From Halieaceae bacterium (lineage in GTDB: Bacteria; Pseudomonadota; Gammaproteobacteria; Pseudomonadales; Halieaceae), in contig JAPOQD010000093.1 of the NCBI GenBank assembly GCA_026710905.1, forward strand, positions 1-53,834: a stretch of 53,834 nt of DNA, read 5' to 3'. The position numbers were made by a program, and so were the translations under genes. The notes beneath the pieces were generated by a model that was given only the letters and a program-made list of their open reading frames with translations, was not told the DNA's origin and ran no database searches. Below, one piece after another: positions 26,278-34,745 of this stretch (positions are counted from its first letter, which is position 1; each line of letters opens with the position of its first letter).

Positions 26278-27015
26278 ATGGATTTTACCGGCAAGACGAT
26301 CATTGTAACCGGCGCCGGCGGAGGCATCGGTGAGGGCTATGCAAAAGCCTGCGCCGCCAGGGGTATGAATGTGGTCATCGCTGAGCTGGACCCGGAAAGC
26401 GGGCAACGGGTGGCCGGGGAAATTGGCGAGCAGGCCCTGTTCGTGGCCACGGATGTCGCCGATGAAACTTCCGCCGCAGCTTGCGCCGCCACCGCGGTGG
26501 AGAAGTTCGGCGGCATAGACTACCTGATCAACAACGCCGCCATTTTCGGCAATATGCGGATTGAAGGTTACCTCACCGTTGACCTGGACTACCTGGAAAC
26601 ATTCATGCGCGTTAACGCCCATGGCTGCCTGATCATGACCCGTGCGGTAGTGGATTACATGACCACCGGCGGGGGTGGCGCCATCGTCAATCAATCTTCC
26701 ACCGCCGCTTGGATGAGCAGCGGTTTTTACGGGGTCGCCAAGCTGGCCGTGAACGGCATTACCCAGAGCCTGGCGCATGAATTGGGTTGGCGCAAGATCC
26801 GCATCAACGCCATTGCGCCCGGGCCTACCGACACCCCGGCGCTGGAGCGCAATGCCGGTGAATACGCCCAGGAGATGCTCAAGAGCATGCCCATCAAGCG
26901 CCTGGGCCAGCCCCGGGATATGGCTGAAGCAGCGTTGTTTTTACTTTCCGATGAGGCAGCCTGGATTACCGGGCATATCCTCAATGTGGACGGCGGTCAG
27001 TTGATGCGGCCCTGA
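26278..27015 (+). CDS. Short-chain dehydrogenase/reductase 2
   Basis: A 245-aa classical SDR: GAGGGIGEG (12-20), DYLINNAA near 81-88, NQSSTA near 138-143 and Tyr151/Lys155 (YGVAK). The C terminus GHILNVDGGQLMRP is typical of the family. ACGAGGAAAA precedes the ATG. It differs from SDR 1 in the cofactor loop and is not a recent duplicate. It is the last gene of the MarR-linked plus-strand run. Confidence 0.88.
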   Translation: MDFTGKTIIVTGAGGGIGEGYAKACAARGMNVVIAELDPESGQRVAGEIGEQALFVATDVADETSAAACAATAVEKFGGIDYLINNAAIFGNMRIEGYLTVDLDYLETFMRVNAHGCLIMTRAVVDYMTTGGGGAIVNQSSTAAWMSSGFYGVAKLAVNGITQSLAHELGWRKIRINAIAPGPTDTPALERNAGEYAQEMLKSMPIKRLGQPRDMAEAALFLLSDEAAWITGHILNVDGGQLMRP

Positions 27016-27128
27016 GCCCTGGCCCGGATATTGCGCCAGCCTTCATCGCGAGGGCGTCGAAGCGCCGCTGTGGTGGGGCGCACGGGCGGACAGACGCTGA
27101 AGGCATAGTTGCCACTATGTCGATGTAG

Positions 27129-27148
27129 GGGTCGCACATGTGCGACCC
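27129..27148. terminator. Perfect 20-bp palindrome downstream of SDR 2, possible bidirectional terminator
   Basis: GGGTCGCACA followed by its exact reverse complement TGTGCGACCC. It lies between the convergent ends of SDR 2 (27015) and the second TonB receptor (27262). There is no T-run, so intrinsic termination is uncertain; it could equally be a protein-binding site or REP unit. Confidence 0.4.
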
Positions 27149-27176
27149 GCAAACCCGCGGCGCCCGCATGACCCAC

Positions 27177-27220
27177 GGCGGGCCCTGTGCCCTGAGGGTG
27201 CGCCATGGCGAACCCCTACG
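27177..27220. repeat. Dispersed repeat shared with 4139-4180
   Basis: The stretch beginning GGCGGGCCCTGTGCCCTGAG and continuing GGGTGCGCCATGGCGAACCCC closely matches 4139-4180 (GGCGGGCTCTGTGCCCGAAG, then GGGTGCGCCATGGCGAGCCC). Two copies 23 kb apart in intergenic DNA point to a further REP-like family. Confidence 0.6.
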
Positions 27221-27261
27221 GCATAGGTCAACGTCAACTGGAAATTCCACCGAATCCGCGT

Positions 27262-29607
27262 TCAGAAGTTCACTCCGAGTTCAAGGCCTATGGTGCGCGG
27301 ACGGCTGACCACCCAGCGCGGCCGTCCCGGCGTCTCCGCGGCAATAGAGCGGTTGTCTCCGAGGTTGGCAATCTCGTCAGTAAGGTTACGGGCGAACAGC
27401 GTGGCCCGGTAACGTTCATTGACCAGGCCGATGCGCAAACCGACCTGCTCGTAAGAGTCGCGCCTGCGGGGTATGGAATTCACTTGAGACAAGCTGTCAT
27501 CCACGTAGCTGACATCGGCCCGCACCACCAGGTCCATACCGGATACCGCCGCCGGCCAGGTGTAGTCCAGGGCCAGGGCGGCGGTCCATTCCGGCACGAA
27601 TTGCAGGGGGTCGCCATCCTGATTGATGCCGGCAACGGTCTCGGTGTACTCCGCCTTGGTGTAGCCGGCATTGAAGGTCAGGAAAAGGTGGTCCGCCGGG
27701 CTCGAAGTCAACTCAAGTTCCAGGCCCTGGCTGCGCGCTGAACCGAAATTACCAACGAATTGAAACCCGCAGGTGAGTTGCGTTCGCTGCTGAATGCCTT
27801 CGAAATCAATGTAAAACCAGGTGGCGTTCACCCGCGTACTGGCGCCCAGGCTTGCCTTGAGGCCCGCTTCATAACTGATCAACTCGTCCGAATCATAGCT
27901 GGCGGTGTTGAGATGCTGAAGATCCAGTTCCGCGAGGTCTTCCGGGCAACCCAGGGCGTCGGGTATGGGAGGGTTGGCCCCACCGAGACGAAAGCCCTCG
28001 GCGACCGAAGCATACAGAAACAAATTCTCCCGCGCCTGGTATTCAGCCGCCGCCCGGAAGATGTAACCGGATTCACCTTGCTCCCCTTCCGTAATGGGGA
28101 CACTGGAAAGTGGCTGGTCATCGGCCAGTGGCACACCGGCGGCGAGACCGGCTTTCCGCTCCGCGAAGTACACCTCGGTGTCGAACCAGCGGGAACCCAA
28201 TACGATGCTCCACTGTTCGTTGAAGGCCACGGTGAATTCGCCGAAAATGCCCTTCTCCTCTACTTCAGATGGTCGGATGGCAGTGAACACCAGGTCGCCG
28301 AACGGCCAGATGTCCGTCAGTGGCCCGGGAATATCCAGGAGCTGCTGTAATTCTGCAAAGTTGTCGTTCAACCCGCTGGCGTAGTTGCGCGGCTGAAAGT
28401 TTTCGTCATCTTCGGTGTCCTGATAGAAAGCGCCGGCGACAAAGTTCCAGGGGCCATCGAAGTTCGAGGCGAAGCGGATTTCCTGTACAAAGGTTTCAAA
28501 TTCGTATTGCTGAAAAATCGGCGAAGTGACCGGTTTGACGCCGATGACCTCAAACAGGCCAAAGCCACCCTCGGACTCTGGCAGAGCCTGCAGGAAATTG
28601 ATGAAAGAGCCACTCGCCTCGGTTTCGAAGGTCTCCCGTTTGAATAGGGAACTGGCCGAGGTGAAATCGCCAAAATCAGTGGTGTAGCCGATATTCAGGG
28701 TAAACAGTGACCACTCGTCCTCACCGCCCTCCGCCACATCGAAGTCGCGATTTTGGTCGAAGTTGTCAGGGTCTGTATCAGCCAGCGGGAAGCCATCGAG
28801 TTCCGTCTTCTGGTACAGCGCGCGCGGTGCGATGGAAAGGGCCTCGGTGGGTTGAAACAACAGGTAGGCCTGTACTGCGGCAACCTGTTGTCGATCCACA
28901 TCCTCATTCACACTGACCGCTGGGCCGGTCAGTGCGCCGGGGTTCGAAAGGTGATTGGCGATCTGTCCTGTGCGCCGGTCAAAGACCCCGGCGCGCTCTT
29001 CAACCAGGGCCGAAAAAATCCCTGCCATGCGGTCGTTGAAGGGAATGTTGACAGAACCGGACAGCACATAATTCAAGTCTTCGGACTCCCTGGTGCTGGA
29101 CAATTCCCCTCTCGCCCAGCCATTGAGCGCCTCGAAATCGGGCCGCCGGGTGATATGGCGAATGGTTCCTCCCAGGGAGCGGGCGCCGTACAGTGTTCCA
29201 GCCGGGCCGCGCAGCACTTCAATTCGCTCAAGATCGAGAATCCTCGGGTCAATGGTCTCGGTGATGGGGGTATCATCGATATAGAACCCGGTGGTGTTGG
29301 TGCCGGAAATGCCGCGCAGGGAGATGGTGCGATTGGACAGGATGCCATCGGTGGCGGCACCGAAGGAAAGATTGGGCACCGTCACCGCGTAGTCGAAAAA
29401 TTCGACGGCGCCCCGCGCCCGCAATTCCTCGCCCAGGATCGAGGATACGCTCAAGGGCAGGGACTGCACGGATTCAGAGCGTTTGCTGGCCGTGACGATG
29501 ACTTCCTCAAGCACCGATTGCGCTTGCGCCGTCAGGCACAGACTGAATATGACAAAGCCGGGCAGGGGCCTTGCGCGACAGTAATTTCGGAGAGTTTTTG
29601 ATTGCAT
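27262..29607 (-). CDS. TonB-dependent outer-membrane receptor 2
   Basis: A 781-aa receptor. The ATG at 29607 with AGGAAG before it fits; the frame is open 18 codons further. A signal peptide ends in AQAQS, followed by VLEEVIVTASKRSESVQSLP (TonB-box region). The plug has ISLRGISGTNTTGFYIDD and LERIEVLRGPAGTLYGARS. The barrel ends RPRTIGLELGVNF with the usual terminal Phe. The plug type is that of the large receptor group common in marine and sphingomonad-like degraders. It probably imports a hydrophobic substrate for the adjacent cluster, but is convergent to it and may be separately controlled. Confidence 0.88.
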   Translation of the reverse strand: MQSKTLRNYCRARPLPGFVIFSLCLTAQAQSVLEEVIVTASKRSESVQSLPLSVSSILGEELRARGAVEFFDYAVTVPNLSFGAATDGILSNRTISLRGISGTNTTGFYIDDTPITETIDPRILDLERIEVLRGPAGTLYGARSLGGTIRHITRRPDFEALNGWARGELSSTRESEDLNYVLSGSVNIPFNDRMAGIFSALVEERAGVFDRRTGQIANHLSNPGALTGPAVSVNEDVDRQQVAAVQAYLLFQPTEALSIAPRALYQKTELDGFPLADTDPDNFDQNRDFDVAEGGEDEWSLFTLNIGYTTDFGDFTSASSLFKRETFETEASGSFINFLQALPESEGGFGLFEVIGVKPVTSPIFQQYEFETFVQEIRFASNFDGPWNFVAGAFYQDTEDDENFQPRNYASGLNDNFAELQQLLDIPGPLTDIWPFGDLVFTAIRPSEVEEKGIFGEFTVAFNEQWSIVLGSRWFDTEVYFAERKAGLAAGVPLADDQPLSSVPITEGEQGESGYIFRAAAEYQARENLFLYASVAEGFRLGGANPPIPDALGCPEDLAELDLQHLNTASYDSDELISYEAGLKASLGASTRVNATWFYIDFEGIQQRTQLTCGFQFVGNFGSARSQGLELELTSSPADHLFLTFNAGYTKAEYTETVAGINQDGDPLQFVPEWTAALALDYTWPAAVSGMDLVVRADVSYVDDSLSQVNSIPRRRDSYEQVGLRIGLVNERYRATLFARNLTDEIANLGDNRSIAAETPGRPRWVVSRPRTIGLELGVNF

Positions 29608-29718
29608 GGGACTGTCTTCCTGTAAAGGGCTTGGCGGCGCATCGTCACTCAATAAGGCCATGGAGGGAGATGCGAGCCTGTGAGCCGGGGAAATTCCATC
29701 AACTGTGTGGCCTTTGTC

Positions 29719-30111
29719 TCAAGCAAACGGGTTGACGATAGTCAGTCCGTCGATACGCCGGCCGTGCTGGAGGTCTTCCGTCAGCAGCGTATCGCATCCG
29801 GCGTCGAGCGCCGAGGCGATAATCAAGGCGTCATAAAAATTGAAGCCGCGAGAGCGGGCAAGTACAACTGCATCCACATGGGTCACGACACTGATCGGCC
29901 GGATGGGATTGAAGGCCACTCGCAGGTCGTTCACCGCTGCAACGATATCATCCCATTCCAGGAGAAACTTGCGGCGAAGAACGGCAGCGAACTCGTTGAG
30001 CACCTGCACACTGATCACGCCTCCATCCAGTATCGCCCGCCGCGCCGTCTCACTTTTCGGCTCGGCTGTTTGCGCGTAAATCAAGACATTGGTGTCGATG
30101 AATGCCGTCAC
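29719..30111 (-). CDS. vapC: PIN-domain toxin (VapC-like ribonuclease)
   Basis: A 130-aa PIN-domain protein: the first acidic residue in FIDTNVLIY (Asp6), Glu near LNEFAAV, and the later acidic cluster FYDALIIASALDAGC and LLTEDLQHG. PIN toxins cut RNA in a metal-dependent way. The start codon overlaps the stop of the upstream AbrB-type antitoxin by four bases, the normal arrangement of an antitoxin-first module. Confidence 0.88.
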   Translation of the reverse strand: MTAFIDTNVLIYAQTAEPKSETARRAILDGGVISVQVLNEFAAVLRRKFLLEWDDIVAAVNDLRVAFNPIRPISVVTHVDAVVLARSRGFNFYDALIIASALDAGCDTLLTEDLQHGRRIDGLTIVNPFA

Positions 30112-30338
30112 CGGGCGTTGGCTTCATTACGATCAAAAACGTAATCTTCGGGGAGGGGCCAGGCACGGGCGCGCATCCGCTTCACCGCCAGCACCCGGCG
30201 TTCATCCCTTGCGATGGCTATACGCCTGGGCGTGGCGGACACGACTGCTACATCATCGCCTGGTTTCAGGCCAAGGTCCTCGACCAATGCCTTGGGCAGC
30301 CGAACGGCAAGGCTATTGCCCCATTTCGAAACCAGCAT
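30108..30338 (-). CDS. AbrB/MazE-type antitoxin
   Basis: A 76-aa protein. The swapped-hairpin DNA-binding domain reads VSKWGNSLAVRLPKALVEDLGLKPGDDV (residues 3-30), the classic AbrB/MazE pattern. The C-terminal half, with RAWPLPEDYVFDR, should wrap the PIN toxin. It neutralises the downstream toxin and should repress their shared promoter, where two CGGATATCAT repeats lie just upstream. Confidence 0.87.
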   Translation of the reverse strand: MLVSKWGNSLAVRLPKALVEDLGLKPGDDVAVVSATPRRIAIARDERRVLAVKRMRARAWPLPEDYVFDRNEANAR

Positions 30339-30348
30339 TGCTTTCTTC

Positions 30349-30375
30349 CGGATATCATTTTATTTCGGATATCAT
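30349..30375. promoter_or_regulatory. Two CGGATATCAT direct repeats, probable operator of the AbrB/PIN module
   Basis: CGGATATCAT occurs at 30349-30358 and again at 30366-30375, 17 bases apart (start to start), each with a palindromic GATATC core. They sit 11-37 bases upstream of the antitoxin start, where an autorepressor would bind. Confidence 0.6.
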
Positions 30376-30479
30376 ACTCCTGATCGCTTACATTGCGCAA
30401 GCAAGCGCCGGCATCAAAGTTTCTGCTTCTGGACCAGGGGCAACCGCCGATGGCCTTGGCTTCATGGCCAGGAAATCCC

Positions 30480-30964
30480 ATTTCCCGGTGGTTATGGGCC
30501 GGTGCTCGCACTGGTTTAGGGACGGCGATGCGCAGGATGGGCTGCGCCGGATGCTGCCCGATCTCGACGAGCGGGGCCTTAGTTACGCCGACGGCCTGGA
30601 ACTGATGCAGCGGATGTTCCGGGCGGCCCGCTGAACGTACGTCGAATATCAGCACAGCCACAATCCCCCGACCGCGGACGAAACGCTGGACTACGCGTTC
30701 ACGCGCGGCGGGTGCGCGTTTTACGTGCTGGACGGGCGCGGGCAGCGCGACATCAAGCACGAGAGCTACCGCATCCTGGGCCGCGAGCAGTTCGGGCGCT
30801 TCGCAAAGTGGGCCTGCGCGCTTACACCCGACGAAACGCCGTTCGCGTTCGTCGTCTCGGCCGTGCCGGTGCTTCACACACGCGCCGCGCTGGTGCAGGC
30901 TGACGAGCGACCGGGGGGCCTGGGAGACGACCTGCGCGACTCCTGGGAACACGAGTTGCTACTC
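30480..30964 (+). pseudogene. Decayed PhoD-like phosphatase/metallophosphatase remnant
   Basis: Reading in one frame gives DERGLSYADGLELMQRMFRAA, then an in-frame TGA at 30632-30634, then YVEYQHSHNPPT and, further on, CAFYVLDGRGQRDI, ILGREQFGRFAKWA and FVVSAVPVLHTRAALV. The second half resembles the core of PhoD-like/metallophosphatase-type proteins, with WEHEL at the end before the frame runs into AT-rich DNA. Both ends are missing and the frame is interrupted, so this is a gene relic. The family name rests on motif memory and is only moderately sure. The DNA between 30376 and 30480 shows nothing clear. Confidence 0.45.
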
Positions 30965-30998
30965 TATAACCTTGTAATTTCAAAGTTTTACTTTTAAA

Positions 30999-32270
30999 AT
31001 GCAAACTATGAAAAGACAGTATCAGGCCCTTGTGGTGGAATATCTGGCTCTCTTTCCCTGCGTGGTCATCGTCGGCGCCCGGCAAACGGGGAAAAGTACG
31101 CTGATGAATATGGTGGCGGCCGAGCGACCCTTGTTCGATCTTGAATCCCGCGCCGACTACCTTCAAATTGCAGAGGACCCTGAGTTATTCCTGCGTTTCA
31201 ACCAGCAACCCCTTGCCATCGACGAGGCGCAACTGCTACCCGAGTTGTTCCCCGCCCTGAGAGTAGCTATTGACAGAGACCGTCATAACAGGGGCAAGTA
31301 TCTTCTGTCGGGGAGCAGTTCTCCTTACCTGCTGAACGTCATCTCCGAATCCCTCGCGGGCAGGGTCGGCATTATCGAAATTAGCCCCTTTTCCTACGCA
31401 GAAACCAGGAACATCGAGCAGCCGAATTTGCTCAAGTTGTTCCGCTCTGACGCAACCGCCACAAGCCTGCTGCGGGAGTGGGCTTCATACCCCCCGCAAG
31501 AGGATAACGATTCCCTGACAAGGTACTGGTATGAAGGTGGTTATCCGGAGCCCTGGACTGAAAACAAGGATAGATTCAGCGAGATCTGGAAAGAGCAATA
31601 TCTTAACACCTACCTCGAACGCGATGTTGCGCGCCTGTTCCCCAAGCTCAACAGCGTACGGTTTCGCCGCTTCATCGAATTGCTCGCGGGATGTTCCGGC
31701 GCCATCATCAACTATTCCAATATCGCCAATATCCTGGACGTATCGCAACCCACGGCGCGAGATTACTTTGACATCGCGCATGGCACCTTCATTTGGCGCA
31801 CGATTCCCGCATACAGCAAAACTACCGGAAAGCGGGTATCAAAACATCCCCGCGGGTATCTGAGAGACAGCGGGCTGCTTCACCACCTACTGCAAGTGCC
31901 GTCACTGGGAAAGCTGCTGTCACACCCTCAAATGGGGGCAAGTTGGGAGGGCCTGGTGATCGAGGAAATCCTCAGATGCCTGAACGCAGCGGGAATCGAG
32001 CACTCGGCATATTACTACCGCACTTCGGGGGGCGCCGAGGTTGACTTGATTCTTGAGGGAAAATTCGGTCTCATCCCTGTCGAAATCAAACACACGCAAT
32101 CGGTCAATCCAAGGCATTTACGGGGCATTCGGGATTTTATAACCGATTTTGGTTGCCCCTTCGGACTTGTCGTCAACAATGATGAAAAGGTCCGGCTGTA
32201 TGACGAAAAGTTGCTTGGGGCGCCCTTCTCCTTGTTGACCGGAGGACCACCCGCAAATTACTCCCGGTGA
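30999..32270 (+). CDS. AAA+ ATPase with DUF4143 domain
   Basis: A 423-aa protein. Walker A GARQTGKS is at residues 26-33, Walker B PLAIDEAQLLPE near 72-83, and YLLSGSSSPYLL is the sensor region. The C-terminal DUF4143 domain (from about 200) has TYLERDVARLF and ends with the nuclease-like GGAEVDLILEGKFGLIPVEIK segment. These ATPases are widespread and of unclear role; they are often found in accessory DNA. It starts at the ATG at 30999 just after a phosphatase relic. No partner gene is evident. Confidence 0.85.
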   Translation: MQTMKRQYQALVVEYLALFPCVVIVGARQTGKSTLMNMVAAERPLFDLESRADYLQIAEDPELFLRFNQQPLAIDEAQLLPELFPALRVAIDRDRHNRGKYLLSGSSSPYLLNVISESLAGRVGIIEISPFSYAETRNIEQPNLLKLFRSDATATSLLREWASYPPQEDNDSLTRYWYEGGYPEPWTENKDRFSEIWKEQYLNTYLERDVARLFPKLNSVRFRRFIELLAGCSGAIINYSNIANILDVSQPTARDYFDIAHGTFIWRTIPAYSKTTGKRVSKHPRGYLRDSGLLHHLLQVPSLGKLLSHPQMGASWEGLVIEEILRCLNAAGIEHSAYYYRTSGGAEVDLILEGKFGLIPVEIKHTQSVNPRHLRGIRDFITDFGCPFGLVVNNDEKVRLYDEKLLGAPFSLLTGGPPANYSR

Positions 32271-32272
32271 AT

Positions 32273-32779
32273 TCAATGGCCGGCAGGCGGCTGGTCCGGC
32301 GGCGGATTATGACCGCGGTGTGGTGGGCCCGGGCGATGTGGAGTGAAGGGATGCCGCGACCGGCTAAGCGACGCCACCACCTTGCGGCGCTCCTCGTCGG
32401 TCAGACGGGAAATCAGCTTGATGAAAACCAGGTGACTGTGTTCCTGAAACGTACCGAAGTGGTGGCGGAATTCCGCAAAGGCTTGCGTCAACTCTTCAGC
32501 ATTCAAGGTTTCAGCCGATAAGGTCCGGTAAATGGCCCGCTGGCCGTCTCGCATTTTCCGCAACTGCCCGCGCAGTTCGCCACGTACGTTGAACTCGGCA
32601 AACAACTCCCGGCGTCTTTCCCCGGTCAATCCATCCAGCCTGAACAGGCCGATGGAAGGATCAATACGTTTCGCCGCCCAGACCGGCGGGCCGCTGGCCC
32701 GGCCCAGCAGGAAGCCGGCCAGCAGCAGGTTCAACATGACGGAAACCGCCAGGGCATACCAGGCCCATTTATTGTTCAT
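32273..32779 (-). CDS. Spy/CnrX-like periplasmic metal-sensing protein
   Basis: A 168-aa protein with one N-terminal membrane anchor (about residues 7-28), then helical segments with GLTGERRRELFAEFNVRG and a helix-rich middle, matching the periplasmic heavy-metal sensor/resistance (Metal_resist) group. The last 25 residues are rich in His and Pro (RHPFTPHRPGPPHRGHNPPP), a probable metal-binding tail. It overlaps the probable anti-sigma gene by 11 bases. Inference: senses a metal or envelope stress and influences the sigma/anti-sigma pair. Confidence 0.75.
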   Translation of the reverse strand: MNNKWAWYALAVSVMLNLLLAGFLLGRASGPPVWAAKRIDPSIGLFRLDGLTGERRRELFAEFNVRGELRGQLRKMRDGQRAIYRTLSAETLNAEELTQAFAEFRHHFGTFQEHSHLVFIKLISRLTDEERRKVVASLSRSRHPFTPHRPGPPHRGHNPPPDQPPAGH

Positions 32780-33221
32780 AATCCGCTACCTCACCAAAAG
32801 TCACTGCCGCGGCGTCGGAAAATACCAGCAGGGCCAGGGAATCTTCCGGTTCGCCGGTATCCTGGTAGACACCAACGCCCAGGGTGAAACCAAAAGCCAG
32901 GGGCAAGGAAGCCAGCAGCAGGGGACGCCACAGCGCAGTGGTCAGCCAGTCCAGCATTCGATCCGGCAGGAATATCGGCGTGACGGAGGGGAGCCTGGCG
33001 ATGATTCTGCTTTTCAGCCCGATCGGGGCCGCCGGCGCCGGCAGGGCATTCAGAGCCGCTTCCAGCCGATGCGCCTCCTGCAACAGGCTTTGCGCCGCCG
33101 GTTCCGCAGCAACCAGCATAAGCGCCCTGGAACGCAGCGTCTCGGGCCAGCGCGCCGGTTCGGCGCCGTGGCTGTCGAGCAATTCCGCGAACTGTTCTAT
33201 TTCGAATTTACTGGTATTCAT
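32769..33221 (-). CDS. Probable membrane-bound anti-sigma factor
   Basis: A 150-aa protein encoded 78 bases after the ECF sigma gene. The N-terminal cytoplasmic part (EQFAELLDSHGAEPARWPE) is followed by one transmembrane segment at about residues 95-118 and a short external part ending VADYEQ. Position and topology fit an anti-sigma factor, although I do not see a classic zinc-binding HxxxCxxC motif. The ATG at 33221 is chosen because GGAGGG precedes it; the frame is open 21 codons further upstream. Confidence 0.65.
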   Translation of the reverse strand: MNTSKFEIEQFAELLDSHGAEPARWPETLRSRALMLVAAEPAAQSLLQEAHRLEAALNALPAPAAPIGLKSRIIARLPSVTPIFLPDRMLDWLTTALWRPLLLASLPLAFGFTLGVGVYQDTGEPEDSLALLVFSDAAAVTFGEVADYEQ

Positions 33222-33299
33222 TACCGTAGGCCCTCCGGTACACCCGCAAGCAACAGCCGGGTTTTCTACAATCCTTATTCCCATGCCTGGCTTCCAGGG

Positions 33300-33902
33300 T
33301 CATGGCGCGCACCCGGCCAATTTCTTCTTCAACGAACGCCGCGCCCTGGCGAGCAGCGATTCCAGGGCATCGACGGAGATATCCAGTACCTGGGCCGCCT
33401 GCTTGTTGCTGAAGCCCCGGTAGTGACACAGCGCCAGGGCCGTTCGCTGGCTTTCCGGCAAGTCGCCCAGCGCACGGAGTACAGCAGCTCGCTCCCGCTG
33501 CCCGGACGGCGGTTGATCGTCCAGAGGCAAAGTTTCGGGGTCCACCTCGGCAGGGGGACGGCGACGCCTGAGACTGTCAATTCCCAGATTACGGGCGATG
33601 CGATAGACCCAGGTGGTGAACTTCACCGTATCCGGCCGCCAGGTTCCGGCGCGGGACCATACCCGCAGGAAGGTTTCCTGGGCCAGTTCCTCCGCTTCCG
33701 CCGCGTTCTCCACCATCCGGTAGAGGAATGCATGAATGCCATTCAAATGGCGCTCCAACAGCATGCTGAAGGCCTGTTTATCCTGCCTTGCTACCCGCGT
33801 CATCAGCGCTTCATCCGAAGTTGACGCCTGGGCGGCTGACGGCGCACAGTGCTGCGCTTCCTCATCGCAGCCGGTCTCGCGGCGCTGCCGCCCATTCACC
33901 AT
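33300..33902 (-). CDS. ECF-type RNA polymerase sigma factor
   Basis: A 200-aa sigma-70-family ECF factor. Region 2 is DKQAFSMLLERHLNGIHAFLYRMVENAAEAEELAQETFLRVW and so on (about 40-100), with FTTWVYRIARNLGIDSLRR for promoter melting. Region 4 is LGDLPESQRTALALCHYRGFSNKQAAQVLDIS (about 145-190), ending in a helix-turn-helix. The first 28 residues are an extra, poorly conserved extension, so the true start may be later. It is ten bases after the EF-hand gene and upstream of the probable anti-sigma gene: one operon. Confidence 0.9.
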   Translation of the reverse strand: MVNGRQRRETGCDEEAQHCAPSAAQASTSDEALMTRVARQDKQAFSMLLERHLNGIHAFLYRMVENAAEAEELAQETFLRVWSRAGTWRPDTVKFTTWVYRIARNLGIDSLRRRRPPAEVDPETLPLDDQPPSGQRERAAVLRALGDLPESQRTALALCHYRGFSNKQAAQVLDISVDALESLLARARRSLKKKLAGCAP

Positions 33903-33912
33903 TCGCCTGTTT

Positions 33913-34491
33913 TCAGCGGCGCCATTTGCCCCGGGGAATTTCTTCCCCGCTTAGCTGTCCGTCGCTGTTGGCATCGAGGGCGTTCAAGCGGGCAACTCGG
34001 GCTGAAAACTCCTGCTCTGACAACATCCCGTCCTTGTCCTTATCCAGTTTCGCGAAAAGGGCGCGCTTGCGAACGCTGCGGGCGGCTTTTTTCATGCCGC
34101 TTGCTTCCTTTCGGGACAGTTCGCCATTGCCGTCCAGATCCGCTTCGTCAAATATCTGATCACGCAGTTGCTGCCTGGAAACGCTGTCATCGGAGCCTCC
34201 CCGGAATTTGCGCCAGCCCTTGCCTGCGCCCTTCCCGCCGCAGTTTTTGTGACTGCGGCCGCCGGCTTTGGTTTTGGCGCCGTGATAGGCACTGAACTCC
34301 GCCGGGCTGAGCTTACCGTTGCTATCGGCATCCGCCGCGGCGAAGCGCTCGGAAGTGCGCGTTCGCAGCTCATTCAGGTCTATGGGGGGATGCTTCCCGT
34401 GCGGTTTGCCCGCCTCGGCGAATTGCGCGGCGGCGGCGCTGACACAGAGGCTGGCGATGAGAAAACAGAATGACAATTTTGTCTGGTTCAT
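33913..34491 (-). CDS. Secreted EF-hand calcium-binding protein
   Basis: A 192-aa exported protein: signal peptide ending in SAAAAQ, then four EF-hand loops with Asp/Asn at positions 1, 3 and 5 (DADSNGKLSPAEF; EADLDGNGELSRKEA; KLDKDKDGMLSEQEF; LDANSDGQLSGEEI). Between loops 1 and 2 lies a Gly/Lys-rich linker. It would bind Ca2+ outside the cytoplasm. AAGGAG precedes the ATG at 34491; the frame is open 19 codons further. It is the first gene of the operon with the ECF sigma factor, so calcium or metal sensing may feed into sigma control. Confidence 0.85.
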   Translation of the reverse strand: MNQTKLSFCFLIASLCVSAAAAQFAEAGKPHGKHPPIDLNELRTRTSERFAAADADSNGKLSPAEFSAYHGAKTKAGGRSHKNCGGKGAGKGWRKFRGGSDDSVSRQQLRDQIFDEADLDGNGELSRKEASGMKKAARSVRKRALFAKLDKDKDGMLSEQEFSARVARLNALDANSDGQLSGEEIPRGKWRR

Positions 34492-34723
34492 GAGGCTTTT
34501 CTCCTTGCGTGTTCCAGTGAATTTCCATGGTTTCCTGCAGGTTCCCATGGGAGCTTGATGCTTTTACGCACCATCCTCAATATTCCGTTGCCCCGCTGCC
34601 ATATTTATTTATCGGCCACAATATGCCAGTTCGACAGCGGCCGCCACCCTGCCCTGTTTTCTAGAGTGACGGCGAGTGTCGGCCCCAATTACGGAGCCCG
34701 ATTCAGAACCAAAGAGATCAACG

Positions 34724-34745
34724 AGATGGGTGTCCTTTTAATTTG
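34724..34745. repeat. REP-like family B copy (weak)
   Basis: AGATGGGTGTCCTTTTAATT matches the core of repeat family B (ATGATGGGTGTCCCTTTTATT). It lies at the 3' end of the membrane-protein gene. The preceding gap (34492-34723) shows nothing else recognisable. Confidence 0.5.
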
